Source: Aquipseudomonas alcaligenes NBRC 14159 (GTDB lineage: Bacteria > Pseudomonadota > Gammaproteobacteria > Pseudomonadales > Pseudomonadaceae). From it: 64,000 nt of DNA. Each line of letters starts with the position of its first letter. The stretch's first letter is position 1. The stretch spans positions 62,001-126,000 of the forward strand of contig NZ_BATI01000009.1 of assembly GCF_000467105.1 (NCBI RefSeq), in the 5' to 3' direction. Positions 8,873-17,218 of the stretch are shown piece after piece. The position numbers were made by a program, and so were the translations under genes. The notes beneath the pieces were generated by a model that was not told the origin of the DNA, did not search any database, and saw only the letters and a list, made by a program, of their open reading frames with translations.

Positions 8873-9256
8873 TTAGCCGCGACAGTGCAGGATCTGTTCG
8901 CGCCAGCGCCACTCGCAGGCAGCCAGCCCACCGACAAACAGCGCTTCGCCGACCAGGTGGATCTGCGCGAACAGCGACGCAACCCCGGCAAACTGCACCG
9001 CCATGACCACGCAGGCACCCGCCCACAGGGCATTGCCGGCAACCAGCCCGTACAGCAGCAGGCGCGGGCGCTTGCCGCGTAGCGCCAGGGTGAAGGAATA
9101 GCTGGCGTAGAGCAGGTTCGTCACGCCGATGAACAGCAGCAGTCCGCGTGGCAGGCGATAGACCTCGCTCAGCCAGGGACCGAGCAACAGCACGAGCACA
9201 GCCGCCGTGGCCGCTGCGGCACAATCGACCCAGAGCAGATGACGAGCTGCGCGCAT
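8873..9256 (-). CDS. Small four-helix membrane protein, last gene of the aroC-mtn operon
   Basis: A 127-residue integral membrane protein that I do not recognise as a named family. Four hydrophobic segments are visible (about 9-28, 38-58, 66-88 and 95-110). Short charged loops (RGKRPR, EWRWRE) are consistent with an inner-membrane bundle. The start lies 16 bases after the mtnC stop codon, so it is most likely read from the upstream methionine-salvage message. Its function is unknown; a link with methylthioadenosine salvage is only guilt by position. Confidence 0.72.
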   Translation of the reverse strand: MRAARHLLWVDCAAAATAAVLVLLLGPWLSEVYRLPRGLLLFIGVTNLLYASYSFTLALRGKRPRLLLYGLVAGNALWAGACVVMAVQFAGVASLFAQIHLVGEALFVGGLAACEWRWREQILHCRG

Positions 9257-9272
9257 GGCAGAGCCCCCGCGG

Positions 9273-9956
9273 CTACAGGCGATCCAGATCGATCACCGCG
9301 AAGCTGGCCACCGTGTCATGCCCGGCCAGGCGACCACCCTCGCGGGCCAGGCCGATGGTCTGCAGGCCGGCCTGCTGGGCGGCGTCCAGCTCCTGGACGA
9401 TGTCGGAGAGGAACAGGATTTCCTCGCCCGGCAGGCCGATGGCCGCGGCGATGGTGCGGTACGACTCGATCTCGCGCTTGGGGCCGCTGGTGGTGTCGAA
9501 ATAGCCGCTGAACAGCCCGCTCAGGTCGCCGGCCTCGGAGCAGCCGAAAATCAGCTTCTGCGCCTGCACCGAACCGGAGGAATAGACATACAGCGCATAG
9601 CCGGCCTGGTGCCAGCGCTTGAGCGCTTCCACCGCGTCCGGGTAGACATGGCCCTTGAGCTGGCCGCTGGCGTAGCCCTGCTGCCAGACCATGCCCTGCA
9701 GCGCCTTGAGCGGCGTAGCCTTGCGGTCCTCGGCAAGCCACTGCAGGAGAATCTCGATGACCCGGATCAGGTCCGCCCCGCCCTCGCCGCTCTCGGCCCG
9801 CACGGCGTCCAGTTGCGCGGCCACGGCGGGCTCCTCGGCATGATCAAGGATGAACTGCGGCAGGTGCCGGGCGGCATAGGGGAACAGTACGTCGAAAACG
9901 AAGCTCACCGCACTGGTGGTGCCTTCGATATCGGTGAGGATGGCTTTGATGGGCAT
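9273..9956 (-). CDS. mtnC: Enolase-phosphatase E1 (methionine salvage)
   Basis: A 227-residue HAD-family enzyme that converts 2,3-diketo-5-methylthiopentyl-1-phosphate to the enediol and then dephosphorylates it to acireductone. The N-terminal DIEGTT (9-14) is the E1-specific form of HAD motif I, followed by the YSSGS motif and the [10 protein letters not shown] motif. The start at MPIKAIL is backed by GGAG five bases upstream. A longer frame reaches 10058 but runs through an intergenic repeat and is not credible. It sits between mtnD and a small membrane protein in the minus-strand operon. Confidence 0.96.
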   Translation of the reverse strand: MPIKAILTDIEGTTSAVSFVFDVLFPYAARHLPQFILDHAEEPAVAAQLDAVRAESGEGGADLIRVIEILLQWLAEDRKATPLKALQGMVWQQGYASGQLKGHVYPDAVEALKRWHQAGYALYVYSSGSVQAQKLIFGCSEAGDLSGLFSGYFDTTSGPKREIESYRTIAAAIGLPGEEILFLSDIVQELDAAQQAGLQTIGLAREGGRLAGHDTVASFAVIDLDRL

Positions 9957-9980
9957 GGAGACTCCAGGGATGTGGGCGGC

Positions 9981-10074
9981 GCCCCCTCTCCCATTCATGG
10001 TAGAGGGCCGGGGAGAGGGTGAGGAAAATAGCCCTCTCCCCCAACCCCTCTCCCGCAAGCGGGAGAGGGGTGAA
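9981..10074. repeat. CTCTCCC/GGGAGAG-type intergenic repeat cluster
   Basis: The mtnD-mtnC gap contains several copies of CCCTCTCC and its complement. They end in a near-perfect hairpin at 10045-10070 with 12-base arms CCCCTCTCCCGC / GCGGGAGAGGGG and a two-base loop. A related element lies at 24955-24995. It behaves like a dispersed palindromic (REP-like) unit and may protect or process the operon message. Confidence 0.75.
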
Positions 10075-10079
10075 GAGCT

Positions 10080-10625
10080 TCAGTCTTCCAGGCGCGGGAA
10101 ACGACTGGCGATATCGTCGCCGGTGAAGTTGGCCACCCAGCCTTCCGGGTTGTTGAACAGGCGGATGGCGACGAAGTGCGGGAACTCGCCCATGTCGAAC
10201 CAGTGGCGGGTGCCGGCCGGCACCGAGATCAGGTCGTTCTTCTCGCACAGCACGGCGTACACATAGTCGTCGATGTGCAGGCTGAACAGACCGCGGCCGG
10301 CGACGAAGAAACGTACCTCGTCCTCGCCATGACGATGTTCGTCGAGGAACTTGGCGCGCAGCTCGTCCTTCTGCGGGTGATCCTTGTTCAGGCTGACCAC
10401 ATCGACGGTGACATAGCCCTGCTCGGCCATCAGCTTGTCGATCTGCGGGCGGTAGGCGGCGATCACCTCGTCCTGCGCAGCGCCCAGCTGGATCGGCGCA
10501 CTGGCCTGCCAGCGCTCGAAGCGCACGCCGACCTCGGCCAGGGTGGCGGCGATGTCCTCGAGGTGGGTCAGCACCTTGTTCGGCACGTCCGGGTTGGACT
10601 GGTGGTAGACGGTCAGGCTGCTCAT
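10080..10625 (-). CDS. mtnD: Acireductone dioxygenase
   Basis: A 181-residue cupin enzyme of methionine salvage that splits acireductone with O2. With iron it gives formate and 2-keto-4-methylthiobutyrate; with nickel it gives methylthiopropionate, CO and formate. The metal ligands are clear: His97 and His99 (EHRHGEDE), Glu103 and His141 (GTRHWFD). The length is typical. It follows mtnB by about ten bases and is separated from mtnC by a palindromic repeat, so the E1 gene could be expressed at a different level within the same transcript. Confidence 0.96.
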   Translation of the reverse strand: MSSLTVYHQSNPDVPNKVLTHLEDIAATLAEVGVRFERWQASAPIQLGAAQDEVIAAYRPQIDKLMAEQGYVTVDVVSLNKDHPQKDELRAKFLDEHRHGEDEVRFFVAGRGLFSLHIDDYVYAVLCEKNDLISVPAGTRHWFDMGEFPHFVAIRLFNNPEGWVANFTGDDIASRFPRLED

Positions 10626-10635
10626 GACATCTCCT

Positions 10636-11247
10636 CTAGCGCTGCAGGGCGCGTACTTTCAGTTCGCACTCGAACAGGAATTCGAAGGCCTCGACCTGGC
10701 GCAGGCAGTCGGCCATGGTCGCGCCCCAGGTGTACAGGCCGTGGCCGCGGATCAGGTAGCCGACGCAATCGGGGTGCTCGTCCAGCCAGGGCTGCACCTT
10801 GGCCGCCAGGCGGGCGATGTCCTGGTCGTTGTCGAAGATCGGCACCAGCACCTGGCATTCGTGGCTGGAAACGCCGGCGAAGGCCTTCTGCAGCTCGTAG
10901 TCGGCGAACACCAGCGAGTCCGCCAGGGTCAGGCGCGACAGCACGGTGGCGTTCACCGAGTGGGTGTGCAGCACGGCGCCGATCGCCGGCTGCCAGCGGT
11001 ACAGCTGGGTGTGCAGCAGGGTCTCGGCCGAGGGCTTCTTGCCCGGCTCCAGGCTGTTGCCGTCGAGGTCGGTGGCCAGCACGTCGGCCTCGCCCAGCTG
11101 GCCCTTGTGCTTGCCGGAGGCGGTCAGCAGCGCCTGGTCGGCGCTCAGGCGTGCGGAATAGTTGCTGCTGGTGGCCGGCGACCAGCCGCGGCCATACAGG
11201 AATTGCCCGGCCTCGATGATCTGCCGGGTCAGTTGTTCACGGTTCAT
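10636..11247 (-). CDS. mtnB: Methylthioribulose-1-phosphate dehydratase
   Basis: A 203-residue class II aldolase-fold zinc enzyme that dehydrates 5-methylthioribulose-1-phosphate to the diketo compound used by MtnC. The family zinc motif LHTHS is at 93-97 and a third histidine lies in RGHGLYTWG. Its ATG overlaps the stop of the upstream MFS gene as ATGA, implying translational coupling. mtnA, for the preceding isomerase, is not in the window and must lie elsewhere if the pathway is complete. Confidence 0.95.
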   Translation of the reverse strand: MNREQLTRQIIEAGQFLYGRGWSPATSSNYSARLSADQALLTASGKHKGQLGEADVLATDLDGNSLEPGKKPSAETLLHTQLYRWQPAIGAVLHTHSVNATVLSRLTLADSLVFADYELQKAFAGVSSHECQVLVPIFDNDQDIARLAAKVQPWLDEHPDCVGYLIRGHGLYTWGATMADCLRQVEAFEFLFECELKVRALQR

Positions 11248-12398
11248 GCCCGCTCCTCGTGCAAACGCAGTGCAATGATAATGGCCGCCGCCAGGGCGAC
11301 CAAGCTGGCGATGGCGAAGGTCCAGGCCGCGCCCAGACTCTCCCAGCTGTAGCCGGCGTACAGCGCACCGAGGGCGCCACCGGTGCCGGCCAGTGCCGCG
11401 TACAGCGCCTGGCCCTGGCCCTGCTGGTTGGGCCCGAAGCTGCGCTGGACGAAATGGATGGCGGCGGCATGGAAGCTGCCGAAAGTGGCGGCATGCAGCA
11501 GCTGGGCGAACAGCAGCACACCCAGGTGGTCGGCCAGGTTGCCCAGCAGCAGCCAGCGCAGCGCTGCCAGCAGGAAGCTGGCCACCAGTACCCCGCGAAT
11601 GGAATAGCGCTCCAGCACCCGCGCCATAAACAGGAACAGCACGATCTCCGCCACCACGCCCAGCGCCCACATCTGGCCGATGAAGCCACGCTCGTAGCCG
11701 AGCCGCTCCAGGTGCAGGGTCAGGAAGGTGTAGTAAGGGCCGTGCGACAGCTGCATCAGCGCCACGCAGAGGAAGAACGCCGGCACGCCCGGGCGCAGCA
11801 GCTGGGCGAGGAAGCCGCCCTCGCCGCCCTGCCCGGCCCGCGCCTGCGGCACCGCGTTGGGCACCCACAGGCTGCCGAGCAGGATGCCGGCGAGAATCAG
11901 CACCACCATCGCCGGGAACAGCCCGGGGCTGAAGCGCTCGAACAGCTCGCCGAGGCCGATCACCGCGACGATGGAGCCGATCGAACCCCACAGGCGGACC
12001 TGCGAATAGCGCGCGCTCTGCTCGCGCAGGTGGGCCAGGGTGATCACCTCGAACTGCGGCAGCACGGCGTGCCAGAAGAACGCATGCAGCGCCATCACCA
12101 GGGCCAGCCAGGCGTAGCTCTGGTCGACGAAGATCAGGGCGAAGCTGAGCAGCGTGCACAGCGCGCCGAAACGCACGATGCGCAGGCGCTGGCCGCTGCG
12201 ATCGCCCAGCCAGCCCCACAGGTTGGGCGCCAGGCAGCGCATCAGCATGGGAATGGCCACCAGCTCGCCGATGCGCGCCGGGGCGAAGCCCAGGTGCTGG
12301 AAGTACAGCGGCAGGAAGGGCGCGGTGGCGCCCAGCATGGCGAAGTAGAAGAAGTAGAACGCGGACAGCCGCCAGTACGGCAGCGGCTGGGCGGTCAC
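11244..12398 (-). CDS. MFS transporter of the 3-phenylpropionate permease-like group
   Basis: A 384-residue permease with about twelve hydrophobic helices starting immediately at the N-terminus ([20 protein letters not shown]). The cytoplasmic loop motif [17 protein letters not shown] after helix 2 marks it as MFS, and the overall look is of the HcaT/LacY-like MFS_1_like subgroup. The start is GTG at 12398, whose bases overlap the aroC stop as GTGA; the stop overlaps the mtnB start as ATGA. It is therefore embedded between aroC and mtnB in one coupled operon, as I recall for PA1682 in P. aeruginosa. A substrate linked to methylthio-sugars or aromatics is only inferred. Confidence 0.88.
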   Translation of the reverse strand: MTAQPLPYWRLSAFYFFYFAMLGATAPFLPLYFQHLGFAPARIGELVAIPMLMRCLAPNLWGWLGDRSGQRLRIVRFGALCTLLSFALIFVDQSYAWLALVMALHAFFWHAVLPQFEVITLAHLREQSARYSQVRLWGSIGSIVAVIGLGELFERFSPGLFPAMVVLILAGILLGSLWVPNAVPQARAGQGGEGGFLAQLLRPGVPAFFLCVALMQLSHGPYYTFLTLHLERLGYERGFIGQMWALGVVAEIVLFLFMARVLERYSIRGVLVASFLLAALRWLLLGNLADHLGVLLFAQLLHAATFGSFHAAAIHFVQRSFGPNQQGQGQALYAALAGTGGALGALYAGYSWESLGAAWTFAIASLVALAAAIIIALRLHEERA

Positions 12399-13486
12399 AG
12401 CTGGCCGAGCACCGGGGTGTTGACCCGCACGTCGGCGTTCTGCGCACGGTGACGCAGCAGGTGGTCGAGCAGCACGATGGCCATCATCGCCTCGGCGATG
12501 GGCGTGGCGCGGATGCCGACGCAGGGGTCGTGGCGGCCCTTGGTGATCACGTCCACTGGGTTGCCGTCGACGTCGATCGAGCGGCCCGGGGTGGTGATGC
12601 TGGAGGTCGGCTTGAGCGCCAGGTGGGCGACGATCGGCTGGCCGCTGGAGATGCCGCCGAGGATGCCGCCGGCGTTGTTCGACAGGAAGCCCTCGGGGGT
12701 CAGCTCGTCGCGGTGTTCGGTGCCCCGCTGGGCCACGCAGGCGAAGCCGGCGCCGATTTCCACGCCCTTGACCGCGTTGATGCTCATCAGCGCATGGGCC
12801 AGGTCCGCGTCTAGGCGGTCGAAGATCGGCTCGCCCAGGCCCGGCATCACGCCCTCGGCGACCACGGTGATCTTGGCGCCCACCGAGTCCTGGTCACGGC
12901 GCAGCTGGTCCATGTAGGCCTCCAGCTCCGGCACCTTGTCCGGGTCGGGGCTGAAGAAGGCGTTCTGCTCGACGCTGTCCCAGGTCTTGAACGGGATCTC
13001 GATTGGGCCGAGCTGGCTCATGAAGCCGCGCACCTGGATGCCCAGGCCGGCCAGTACCTTCTTGGCGATAGCGCCGGCGGCCACGCGCATGGCGGTTTCG
13101 CGCGCCGAGCTGCGGCCACCGCCGCGGTAGTCGCGGATGCCGTACTTGTGGTGGTAGGTGTAGTCGGCGTGGGCCGGGCGGAACAGGTCCTTGATCGCCG
13201 AGTAGTCCTTGGACTTCTGGTCGGTATTGCGGATCAGCAGGCCGATGGAGCAGCCGGTGGTCTTGCCCTCGAACACCCCGGAGAGGATTTCGACGACGTC
13301 GTCTTCCTGGCGCTGGGTGGTGTGGCGGCTGGTGCCCGGCTTGCGGCGGTCGAGGTCGCGCTGCATGTCTTCCAGGGACAGCTCGATGCCCGGCGGGCAA
13401 CCGTCGACGATGGCGACCAGGGCCGGGCCGTGGCTTTCGCCAGCGGTGGTGACGGTGAACAGCTTGCCGTAGGTGTTGCCGGACAT
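12395..13486 (-). CDS. aroC: Chorismate synthase
   Basis: A 363-residue cytosolic enzyme that makes chorismate from 5-enolpyruvylshikimate-3-phosphate with reduced FMN, the last step of the common aromatic pathway. Signatures are [18 protein letters not shown] near the N-terminus (residues 17-34), RPAHADYTY and the [21 protein letters not shown] block. The length is normal. It is the first gene of the minus-strand operon that continues into methionine salvage; its TGA overlaps the GTG of the MFS gene. The 170 bases upstream separate it from a divergent gene and must hold the operon promoter. Confidence 0.97.
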   Translation of the reverse strand: MSGNTYGKLFTVTTAGESHGPALVAIVDGCPPGIELSLEDMQRDLDRRKPGTSRHTTQRQEDDVVEILSGVFEGKTTGCSIGLLIRNTDQKSKDYSAIKDLFRPAHADYTYHHKYGIRDYRGGGRSSARETAMRVAAGAIAKKVLAGLGIQVRGFMSQLGPIEIPFKTWDSVEQNAFFSPDPDKVPELEAYMDQLRRDQDSVGAKITVVAEGVMPGLGEPIFDRLDADLAHALMSINAVKGVEIGAGFACVAQRGTEHRDELTPEGFLSNNAGGILGGISSGQPIVAHLALKPTSSITTPGRSIDVDGNPVDVITKGRHDPCVGIRATPIAEAMMAIVLLDHLLRHRAQNADVRVNTPVLGQL

Positions 13487-13655
13487 GCAGGGCGCTCCGC
13501 GAAATCTGCCTCGAACAAAGGTCGGCGAGTATACCGCCGGCGCCCGGCCAGTTCACCTGCGAAACGGGCACGATAGCGGCAAATGGCAGTTGGCCAGCCT
13601 GCAGTGGCGGCGAAACTTGCCGATAATGCCTGTACGCATGCCCAAGGACGCCGCG

Positions 13656-14438
13656 ATGAGCGATACCGACGCCCAACACCCCGAAGAACAGACCGAGCAG
13701 GCTCCGCCGCCCCATCCCTGGGAAAGCCTGGAGGCGGAGCACTTCCAGCTGCTGCGCCTGGCGCCCCTGCCTGCCGACCGCGCTACCGGGCTGCGCCCGC
13801 TGCGCTTCGTGCGCTTTGGCCGCGCCGAGCGCCACAGCAACGAGCAGAGCCTGCTGCGTCTGTCCGTGGACGTGCCTGGCCAGCGCCTGCGCCCCGAGCA
13901 GAACCGGCTGGAGGTGTGGGCCGACCACCGCAACCGCGAGGTCCGCTTCGGTGCCGACAAGGGGCTTGCCATCGAGCCGGCCAACCGCGGCCTCGGCCGC
14001 TTCCTGCTGGCCCAGGGTATCGCCTGGGCACGCCAGCGCTGGGGCAGCTATACGGTCGAGGGCGGTGCGCTGGCGGTGAAGGACGTGCTCAGCGAGGACG
14101 CCCGCCTGCGCCGCGATCACTTCCTGCGCATCCAGGGCTTCGAGGTGACTTATCAGGACCTGGCCCAGGTCAAGGCCGGCTACAGCGCCAGCCGGGTCAG
14201 CGTGCTCAACCCGGAATGGAACAGGGAAAAGGTGCAGATGATCGACCTGCTCGACTGCGGCGCGATGCTGCAACAGGCCGACCAGAACCTGCACGAGCAA
14301 CAGGTGAAGATCGGCAAACTGGAACATCGCGTCGAGGCACTGAAGCGCGAGGACAGCGGCCTGCGCTTCACCATCGCCTGCCTGGTGGCGCTGACCCTGT
14401 TCCAGGCCGGCCTGCTGATCTGGATCGCTACGCGCTAG
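13656..14438 (+). CDS. Conserved hypothetical protein with coiled coil and C-terminal membrane anchor
   Basis: A 260-residue protein that I do not recognise. Residues 1-30 are polar and acidic. The middle (about 30-195) is a soluble domain with GLGRFLLAQGIAWARQRWG and a C-terminal part (LRRDHFLRIQGFEVTY) that faintly recalls GNAT acyltransferases, which I cannot confirm. A likely coiled coil follows (about 205-233, LHEQQVKIGKLEHRVEALKR). A single hydrophobic helix at about 238-258 leaves almost nothing after it, so the protein looks tail-anchored with the soluble part in the cytoplasm. The ATG at 13656 has AAGGA seven bases upstream. It is divergent from aroC. Confidence 0.75.
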   Translation: MSDTDAQHPEEQTEQAPPPHPWESLEAEHFQLLRLAPLPADRATGLRPLRFVRFGRAERHSNEQSLLRLSVDVPGQRLRPEQNRLEVWADHRNREVRFGADKGLAIEPANRGLGRFLLAQGIAWARQRWGSYTVEGGALAVKDVLSEDARLRRDHFLRIQGFEVTYQDLAQVKAGYSASRVSVLNPEWNREKVQMIDLLDCGAMLQQADQNLHEQQVKIGKLEHRVEALKREDSGLRFTIACLVALTLFQAGLLIWIATR

Positions 14439-14508
14439 ATCAGTTGAGCCGCCGCAGGATGGAAAACGACCTCAGTTTTTTTCCACCACCCTTTCCCATA
14501 CGCACTCA

Positions 14509-14594
14509 GGTGGAAAACGCTGCTGCGGTTTTCCACCCTACCCTCGGTCCGTAGCCGGAGCAGGCAGCTCGGTCCCGGATTACATCCGGGCTAC
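14509..14594. repeat. Two palindromic intergenic repeats between convergent genes
   Basis: The 172-base gap 14439-14610 carries an inverted repeat GGTGGAAAAC / GTTTTCCACC (14509-14537). It also carries a second element starting GTAGCC (14551) and ending in CCCGGATTACATCCGGG (14574-14590) then CTAC. These look like members of dispersed Pseudomonas REP families. I see no gene in the gap. The hairpins probably serve the convergent units as 3' structures. Confidence 0.7.
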
Positions 14595-14610
14595 CAGAGC
14601 CGGCCCGAAC

Positions 14611-15525
14611 TCAGCCCTTGGCGCGCGAACGGAACAGCTTCTGGTACTCGCGGCATTGCGCCGCCGCCAGCAGGAATACGCCGTGGCCGCCCTGCTCGAA
14701 CTCCAGCCAGGTGAAGTCCACTTCCGGGTACAGCGCCTCGACATGCACCTGGCTGTTGCCCACCTCGACGATCAGCACGCCCTTCTCGGTCAGGTGGTCG
14801 GCAGCTTCGGCCAGCATACGCCGCACCAGGTTGAGGCCGTCGTCACCGCAAGCCAGGCCCAGCTCCGGCTCGTGGTGGTACTCGGCCGGCATGTCGGCGA
14901 AATCCTCGGCATCCACGTAGGGCGGATTGGACACGATCAGGTCGAAGCGCTGCCCCGGCAGGCCATCGAAGCCGTCACCCTGCACGGTGTAGACGCGCTC
15001 TTCCAGGCCATGGCGCTCGATGTTCTGGTTGGCCACCTCGAGCGCCTCGAAGGACAGGTCGCCCAGCACCACCTCGGCCTCGGGGAAGGCATAGGCGCAG
15101 GCGATGCCGATGCAGCCGGAGCCGGTGCAGAGGTCGAGGATGCGCGCCGGCAGCGCCGGCAGCCAGGGCTCGAATTGCTGGCCGATCAGCTCGGCAATCG
15201 GCGAACGCGGCACCAGCACGCGCTCGTCGACCACGAACGGCAGGCCGCAGAACCAGGCCTCGCCGAGCAGGTAGGCGGTGGGCACGCGCTCCTCGACGCG
15301 ACGCCGGATCAGCTCCAGCAGGTGCTGCTGCTCGTCTTCCTCCAGGCGGCAATCCAGGTAGCCGTCGGCGATCTCGAACGGCAGGTGCAATGCGCCCAGC
15401 ACCAGCTGGCGGGCATCGTCCCAGGCGTTGTCGGTGCCATGACCGAAGAACAGGCCGGCCTCGTGAAAACGGCTGACGGCCCAGCGGATGTGGTCGCGCA
15501 CGGTGCGCAGGCGGGATGGAGACAC
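14611..15525 (-). CDS. prmB: Ribosomal protein uL3 N5-glutamine methyltransferase
   Basis: A 304-residue SAM-dependent methyltransferase that modifies a glutamine of ribosomal protein uL3. The N-terminal helical domain (about 1-110) contains [11 protein letters not shown] and AWFCGLPF, which match PrmB rather than PrmC/HemK. The catalytic NPPY motif follows a SAM-binding [10 protein letters not shown] loop. The GTG at 15525 has GAGG eight bases upstream; a GTG nine bases earlier is possible. It is convergent with the tail-anchored protein and divergent from the isochorismatase-fold gene. Confidence 0.93.
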   Translation of the reverse strand: MSPSRLRTVRDHIRWAVSRFHEAGLFFGHGTDNAWDDARQLVLGALHLPFEIADGYLDCRLEEDEQQHLLELIRRRVEERVPTAYLLGEAWFCGLPFVVDERVLVPRSPIAELIGQQFEPWLPALPARILDLCTGSGCIGIACAYAFPEAEVVLGDLSFEALEVANQNIERHGLEERVYTVQGDGFDGLPGQRFDLIVSNPPYVDAEDFADMPAEYHHEPELGLACGDDGLNLVRRMLAEAADHLTEKGVLIVEVGNSQVHVEALYPEVDFTWLEFEQGGHGVFLLAAAQCREYQKLFRSRAKG

Positions 15526-15635
15526 GGCTATCACCTCAGGAAAGGGTGCGCGATTCTAGCCGGAACCGCGGCAAAGGTTCACAGATCGCGCCGGGAAGCA
15601 CAGAATAGACACATCGCCGTCACAGGAGCCCAACC

Positions 15636-16229
15636 ATGTCCGAACCGAAAACCCTGTTCCAGCTGCTCGGACGCGGTTATGCACCGGCCACCCTCGGCAA
15701 GGCCACCCTGCTGGTCATCGACGCCCAGGAAGAGTACCGCAGCGGTGCCCTGCAGCTGCCGGACGTGGAAGCCGCGATCAGCGAGATCGCCACCCTGCTC
15801 AATGCCGCACGCAACCTCGGTGCCCCGGTGCTGCACGTGCGCCACCTGGGCATCCCCGGTGGCCTGCTCGACCCGCAAGGCCCGCGCGGACGCTTCATCG
15901 AAGGCCTGGCGCCGCTCGGCGACGAGCCGGTGGTGGAGAAGCGCCTGCCCAATGCCTTCGCCGGCACCGATCTGCATGAGCGTCTGCAGCAGCTCGGCCA
16001 TCTGGACCTGATCATCTGCGGTTTCATGACCCACTCCAGCGTCAGCACCACGGTGCGCGCGGCCAAGGACTATGGTTACCGCTGCACCCTGGTGGATGCC
16101 GCCTGCGCTACCCGCGACCTGCCCTACCAGCACGAGCTGATCCCGGCCCGCGACCTGCACCGTATGACCCTGGCGGCCCTGGCCGACAACTACGCGATGG
16201 TCGTACCACAGGCCCGCGCCCTGCTCTGA
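15636..16229 (+). CDS. Isochorismatase-fold hydrolase lacking the usual nucleophilic cysteine
   Basis: A 197-residue protein of the isochorismatase / cysteine hydrolase superfamily. The Asp of LLVIDAQEEY (Asp29) and the Lys of the VVEKRLPNAF region are in place. At the position where amidohydrolase members carry the catalytic Cys (GxxTxxC), this one reads GFMTHSSV, so residue 135 is Ser. Nicotinamidase-like thiol chemistry is therefore unlikely. True isochorismatases also lack that Cys, but chorismate-pathway context here is only general proximity to aroC. It is translated from ATG after AGGAG and is probably monocistronic or cotranscribed with the next membrane gene. Confidence 0.85.
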   Translation: MSEPKTLFQLLGRGYAPATLGKATLLVIDAQEEYRSGALQLPDVEAAISEIATLLNAARNLGAPVLHVRHLGIPGGLLDPQGPRGRFIEGLAPLGDEPVVEKRLPNAFAGTDLHERLQQLGHLDLIICGFMTHSSVSTTVRAAKDYGYRCTLVDAACATRDLPYQHELIPARDLHRMTLAALADNYAMVVPQARALL

Positions 16230-16286
16230 CCGGAACCCCGGCGGCAGTCGCCGGTCATAGCGCCGATAACCCAAGAGGAAATCGGA

Positions 16287-16616
16287 ATGAAGCTGTCCGA
16301 CGACGGATTCGATGCACGCCGCCTGCGCCCACGCGGCCCTGGCTGCTGGCGCTGGCGTTTTCTCGGCGCTCTCGCCGCGCTGTTTGCCGCCTTTGGCGTG
16401 TTGCTGATCATGGCCGGCGCGGCCACCCTGCTCGGCCGCCCGCCGGCACTCGGCCCACTGAACGACAGTGTCGGCGCCGCCATCACCCTGCTGCTGTTCG
16501 GCCTGTTCCTGCTGTGGGGCGGGATCAACGTCTGGCGCCGATGCCGCCGGCGCATGCGCAGGCAGCATGGCAACGAGCTGAGCCTGTCGCCACAGCTGCT
16601 GAAAAAGCGCGACTGA
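16287..16616 (+). CDS. Small two-helix membrane protein
   Basis: A 109-residue protein with a basic N-terminus (RRLRPRGPGCWRWR), two hydrophobic helices (about 25-48 and 62-82) and a very basic C-terminus (RRCRRRMRRQHGNE). The charges suggest both ends are in the cytoplasm. AGAGGAA precedes the ATG by about seven bases. I recognise no family. It sits between the isochorismatase-fold gene and the Smr gene, all in the same direction with short gaps, so they could share a transcript. Confidence 0.68.
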   Translation: MKLSDDGFDARRLRPRGPGCWRWRFLGALAALFAAFGVLLIMAGAATLLGRPPALGPLNDSVGAAITLLLFGLFLLWGGINVWRRCRRRMRRQHGNELSLSPQLLKKRD

Positions 16617-16651
16617 AGCCGGTAAACTGGCCTCTTCCGTGGAGGCTATTC

Positions 16652-17212
16652 ATGCAAGACGACGATTTTTCCCTGTTCCAGTCCGCCGTGCGCGGGGTCA
16701 GGCCGATCAGCCATGACCGCGCCGACACCGGCAAGCCGAAGACCGATCGCCAGCGTCTGAACATCCTGCGCCAGGCGGCGACGGTGAGGACCGACGCGAT
16801 CAAGGTGGACGGCTTGTCCGATCAGTTCGTCATCGACGTCGGCGCCGAGGATGAACTCTACTGGGCCCGCGACGGCGTGCAGGACGGCCAGATGCGCAAG
16901 CTCAAGGCCGGCCAGGTGGCCTTCGAGGGCAGCCTGGACCTGCACGGCATGACCGTGGAGAAGGCCCGTGAGACGCTCTGGGCATTCTTCGCCGAGGCCG
17001 CGCGCATGGAAGTACGTTGCGTGCGCGTGACCCACGGCAAGGCCGCGCGCACGGACGGCAAGCGGCCGATGATCAAGAGCCACGTCAACACCTGGCTGCG
17101 CCAGCATCCACAGGTACTGGGCTTCACCTCCTGCCTCGCCAAGCACGGCGGCACCGGTGCGGTCTACGTGCTGCTCAAGCGCACCATGATGGAAGGCCGC
17201 GACGAGGACTGA
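16652..17212 (+). CDS. Smr domain (MutS2 C-terminal-like) protein
   Basis: A 186-residue protein with a disordered, charged N-terminal half and a C-terminal Smr domain (about 95-180). The domain has the DLHG motif (SLDLHGMTVEKA), the HGK motif (VRVTHGKAARTDG) and the late GGTGAVYVLLK strand. Stand-alone Smr proteins of this size (YdaL/SmrA/SmrB-like) are nucleases or ribosome-collision factors. The sequence alone does not assign it firmly to SmrB; a general nucleic-acid nicking role is the safe reading. GGAGG lies five bases before the ATG. Confidence 0.88.
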   Translation: MQDDDFSLFQSAVRGVRPISHDRADTGKPKTDRQRLNILRQAATVRTDAIKVDGLSDQFVIDVGAEDELYWARDGVQDGQMRKLKAGQVAFEGSLDLHGMTVEKARETLWAFFAEAARMEVRCVRVTHGKAARTDGKRPMIKSHVNTWLRQHPQVLGFTSCLAKHGGTGAVYVLLKRTMMEGRDED

Positions 17213-17218
17213 GCCGCG

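Noticed and set aside
9957..10058. N-terminal extension of MtnC
   Set aside because: The 34 extra residues are encoded by palindromic intergenic repeat DNA, and GGAG sits five bases before the internal ATG.
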